A stretch of DNA of 64,000 nucleotides from a virus: positions 1 to 64,000 of the IMG/VR virus record IMGVR_UViG_3300030117_008341. One strand, given 5' to 3'. This document shows positions 61,413-64,000 of this stretch, piece after piece. Below the pieces are notes generated by a model. It was not told the origin of the DNA. It did no database searches and saw only the letters and a program-made list of their open reading frames with translations. The number at the start of each line of letters is the position of its first letter. Position 1 is the stretch's first letter. A program made the translations under genes and the position numbers.

Positions 61413-62729
61413 ATGGCAGTGCCTACACTAACGCCTGTTAGTACAACAAGCAAAGTAATATTAACTTCTACAGGTAGCACGACTACCGTAGGCAATGGTG
61501 CAGGCTCAACCACTCATTATCCTTTTGGCATGTATGTCACAACAACATCTGCCTTATATGATACAAACTTTATTTCAGGAGCAGCCGATCAAGTCGCGTA
61601 TACATACAAGAAGCTTGGCGGTGATGTGCTTGATATTGAACTAACAGTTGGGAATGTGTATGCGGCATATGAAGAGTCAGTGCTAGAGTACACTTATCAT
61701 GTTAATAAACATCAGGCAAAAAATGTTCTTGGTAGCTTGTTAGGCTTTGCAACTGGCACATTTGATCATGATGGTCAGATGACTGGAGGCGATGCATCCG
61801 GATCTGCTGTTAACCTTGCGTTTCCAAAATTTAAAGTGGAATATGCTCGTAAGGTTGGCGAGGGCTTCGCGGAAGAGGCAGGCATTGGTGGTGATAATAC
61901 TTTTTACTCGGCATCATTTGCATTAACTGCCGGCGTGCAAGACTATGATTTACAGGCTATTATATCAAAGTCTGCCGCTGATAATTACGATCAAGCCGAA
62001 GCCGGCGGTCCAGTGCCATACGCTGACCTAGTTGGTAACAGAAAAGTAAAGATACAACGAGTATTTTACAAAACACCGGGCGCAATGTGGAGATTTTACG
62101 GCTACTATGGTGGGTTAAATGTTGTTGGTAACTTAAATTACTATGGCCAATACTCTGATGATACTACTTTTGAGATTGTCCCCGTATGGCAGAATAAACT
62201 TCAATCTATGGCCTATGAAGACCACTTATTTACCAGATTGTCTCACTATTCATATGAATTGTTTAATAATAAATTAAGAATTTTTCCTATTCCTCACGGC
62301 TTTGTTCCATTCATGCATGTCCAATTTACCATTGATAGCCAGCCATGGACCGAAGACGCTGACAGGAAGAATGGTACAGATGGTATTAACAACATGAGTA
62401 CGTTGCCATTCGATAACATACCGTATGAGAATATTAACGCTATCGGCAAGCATTGGATCCGCCGCTATGCTCTTTCGCTCTGCAAAGAGATGTTAGGTCA
62501 AATTCGTGGCAAGTTCGGTGGCGGTATCCCGATCCCCGGTGATAATGTTACACTTAACTCAGGTGATTTGCTTTCGCAAGCAAAAGAAGAACAAGACTAT
62601 CTCAAGGAAGAATTAAAAACTATTCTGGATGAAATGACGTACAAAGCACTTGCACAACAAGACGCTGAAAAGATCGAAGCTATAGATAAGGTGAATGGTG
62701 GTATTCCATTAATGATTTATCAGGGGTAA
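61413..62729 (+). CDS. Putative neck / head-completion protein
   Basis: A 438-residue protein. After a Thr/Ser-rich N-terminus, YTYKKLGGDVLDIELTVGNVYAAYEESVLEYTYHVNKHQAKN (about residues 65-105) is a helical segment common to head-tail connector proteins of T4-like marine phages. The C-terminal part (IRRYALSLCKEMLGQIRGKFGGGIPIPGDNVTLNSGDLLSQAKEEQDYLKEEL) is the strongest match to that connector type, where a helix bundle and a PIPG loop recur. Position after the capsid gene suits a gp13-like neck role. AGGGAGAAC precedes the ATG. Confidence 0.68.
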   Translation: MAVPTLTPVSTTSKVILTSTGSTTTVGNGAGSTTHYPFGMYVTTTSALYDTNFISGAADQVAYTYKKLGGDVLDIELTVGNVYAAYEESVLEYTYHVNKHQAKNVLGSLLGFATGTFDHDGQMTGGDASGSAVNLAFPKFKVEYARKVGEGFAEEAGIGGDNTFYSASFALTAGVQDYDLQAIISKSAADNYDQAEAGGPVPYADLVGNRKVKIQRVFYKTPGAMWRFYGYYGGLNVVGNLNYYGQYSDDTTFEIVPVWQNKLQSMAYEDHLFTRLSHYSYELFNNKLRIFPIPHGFVPFMHVQFTIDSQPWTEDADRKNGTDGINNMSTLPFDNIPYENINAIGKHWIRRYALSLCKEMLGQIRGKFGGGIPIPGDNVTLNSGDLLSQAKEEQDYLKEELKTILDEMTYKALAQQDAEKIEAIDKVNGGIPLMIYQG

Positions 62730-62733
62730 GTAA

Positions 62734-63228
62734 ATGTCAAATGAAAACAAATGGTCACAGCCTGATGCTCCACCCCCTCCCTTGTTCACAGGTAAAAAAG
62801 AAAGAGATCTTGTAAAACAAGTCAATGATGAGCTTATTGAGCGCGTCATAGGCCAAACCATCGCCTATTATCCAATAGACACACAAACAACAAACTTTCA
62901 TTCTCTTTATGGAGAAGCTATCCACAAGAACTTTTTGCCTCCAATCAGAGTTCAGGCCCTAGTCGAGTTTGAGGGGATAAATACAAAGTTTGAAAACAGT
63001 ATTGGCTTAGACAAAGAAACTAATATTACAGTTCATTTTCATAAACGTCGCCTAACCGAAGATCAAGACCTTTTTGTGCGAGAAGGTGACTTTGTAGCAT
63101 ACGGAAAGTTTTTCTACGAGATAGTTAGTTTATCGGAACCAAGACCACTCTATGGTCAAGTAGATCATCTTTTAGAGATTTCTGCTAAATGTATCCGAGC
63201 ACGGGAGGATTTATTCGATGCCAGCTAA
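62734..63228 (+). CDS. Putative neck/head-tail joining protein
   Basis: A 164-residue protein. DLVKQVNDELIERVIGQTIAYYPIDTQTTNFHSLYGEAIHKNF (about residues 25-70) is followed by a beta-barrel-like part (PIRVQALVEFEGI, ITVHFHKRRLTEDQDLFVREGDFVAYGKFFYEIVSLSEPRPLYGQVDHLLEI). The layout resembles head-tail joining and tail-terminator proteins. It sits between two other putative neck genes, with an 11-base overlap with the next. Assignment by context and pattern. Confidence 0.66.
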   Translation: MSNENKWSQPDAPPPPLFTGKKERDLVKQVNDELIERVIGQTIAYYPIDTQTTNFHSLYGEAIHKNFLPPIRVQALVEFEGINTKFENSIGLDKETNITVHFHKRRLTEDQDLFVREGDFVAYGKFFYEIVSLSEPRPLYGQVDHLLEISAKCIRAREDLFDAS

Positions 63229-64000
63229 AAAGCCCGACTACTCGTTCACAGACTTGCCAGATCACGGTGATGTATTGAAAGATTTAACTTTCATGCCCTC
63301 TACTGCTGAAAACATTGATCAGGCCATATTTAAATTTATCAATGAAGAGCTTGATTTATTTACAACCACAAATAAAGGCAGAAAAAAGGTTCCTATTATT
63401 TGGGTTTCTGCCGAACGTGCTCATCAAATAAAAAACAATCGAGACCTAAGAGACAATAATGGTGTGTTAAAGCTACCACTTATTACAATTGAAAGAACGG
63501 GCCTAACAAAAGACCCAGCCTTCAAAGGCACTTGGCAAGCGCATATGCCAGACTTCGGAAAAACATATCACAAAGTTAGAAGAGTTAATGTCCCGGCAGC
63601 AAGAAAAATAAACCATGAGAAGACATCAAACTTTGCGAATGCTTTTTCGGGCAGAAGATCAGGGGTTAATAACAATGTTGGCATTGGCCAACAAAACTTT
63701 CCAGCCCAACCTAATAGGAAAAATCCAACTGTGCTAGAAACAATATACTTGCCAATACCAATCTGGGTTAACGCAACATATTCCCTAAAGCTAAGAACTC
63801 AATACATACAACAAATGAACGATTTAACACAGCCTTTTTATACTTTTACAGGACAGATGAATTCGTTTTTTGCGACTAACGAAGGTCACAGATATGAAGG
63901 GTTTGTTGAGGGCGACTTTGGTAAGACAAATAATATTGCTGATATGGGGGAAGAAGAAAGAACTTATGTAACAGACGTTACCTTAAAAGTTCTTGGCTAT
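63218..64000 (+). CDS. Putative neck/tail-completion protein, 3' partial
   Basis: Open reading frame from ATG 63218 (GGGAGGA just upstream) running 261 codons to the window edge without a stop. It starts MPAKKPDYSFTDLPDHGDVLKD, then FINEELDLFTTTNKGRKKVPIIWVSAERAHQIKNNRDLRD and LPLITIERTGL; the later part has IPIWVNATYSLKLRTQYIQQMNDLTQPFYTF and GHRYEGFVEGDFG. The TQYIQQMNDL-type strand-helix is common in gp14-like neck or tail-completion proteins. The true end lies outside the window. Confident as coding, moderate on function. Confidence 0.72.
   Translation, partial: MPAKKPDYSFTDLPDHGDVLKDLTFMPSTAENIDQAIFKFINEELDLFTTTNKGRKKVPIIWVSAERAHQIKNNRDLRDNNGVLKLPLITIERTGLTKDPAFKGTWQAHMPDFGKTYHKVRRVNVPAARKINHEKTSNFANAFSGRRSGVNNNVGIGQQNFPAQPNRKNPTVLETIYLPIPIWVNATYSLKLRTQYIQQMNDLTQPFYTFTGQMNSFFATNEGHRYEGFVEGDFGKTNNIADMGEEERTYVTDVTLKVLGY

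Noticed and set aside
61178-61441. An 87-codon plus-strand frame over the small gene after the terminator
   Set aside because: It lacks a ribosome site, runs into the next gene and is out of frame with the ATG that follows AGGAGG at 61219.

Overview
The window is one dense, all-plus-strand stretch of a tailed-phage genome of the T4-like (Myoviridae-type) kind. The diagnostic set is a gp17-like terminase, gp20-like portal, gp21-like prohead protease, gp22-like scaffold and gp23-like major capsid protein, gp25/gp6-type baseplate wedge genes, a gp55-like late sigma factor, a gp61-like primase and a gp46/gp47-type recombination nuclease. Several small conserved genes, an FmdB-type zinc ribbon, the very large LamG-bearing structural proteins and a phage-borne ribosomal protein bS21 resemble marine T4-like phages. 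The host cannot be named from the sequence, but strong AGGAGG-type ribosome sites and consensus TTGACA/TATAAT promoters point to a bacterium with standard sigma-70 and anti-Shine-Dalgarno sequences. I see no tRNA, integrase, insertion sequence or CRISPR array. No gene-free stretch exceeds about 100 bases.

Layout. 1-6262: a nucleotide-sugar and glycan cassette (partial DegT-type aminotransferase, GT2 glycosyltransferase, two GDP-mannose 4,6-dehydratases, a cupin, GDP-fucose synthase, an extended SDR epimerase and a short UDP-glucose/GDP-mannose dehydrogenase). 6255-8011: small conserved genes with the late sigma factor and a possible late co-activator. 8004-41425: baseplate, tail and fibre-like structural proteins, including 2350-, 3185- and 1256-residue products and a peptidoglycan M15-type peptidase. 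41448-42880: RuvC-like resolvase and primase behind a consensus sigma-70 promoter. 42890-45915: six tandem genes that share only a 15-residue N-terminal tag. 45981-49079: a fused SbcD/SbcC (Mre11/Rad50-like) gene with its own perfect sigma-70 promoter. 49103-50086: three membrane-associated small proteins that look like a lysis group. 50086-63228 and on to the window end: terminase, portal, protease, bS21, scaffold, capsid and neck genes.

How it works together. A short motif, ACTATTTATTA or close to it, precedes structural operons at 17754, 37980, 49079, 57466, 58263 and 61192, and also the tag-gene block at 42849. I infer it is the late promoter read by the gp55-like sigma factor at 7017. 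The sigma-70 promoters at 41415 and 45926 would drive early or middle replication and recombination genes. A strong UUCG-loop terminator follows the capsid gene.

The most interesting item is the six-gene tag family. The N-terminal tag MK(I/T)T(K/R)xxL(K/R)QIIKEE carries an I-x-E site of the kind cut by gp21 proteases, and a matching L-K-E site lies at the expected place in the capsid protein. I propose, as inference, that the tag directs varied cargo proteins into the phage head, as the T4 capsid-targeting sequence does.
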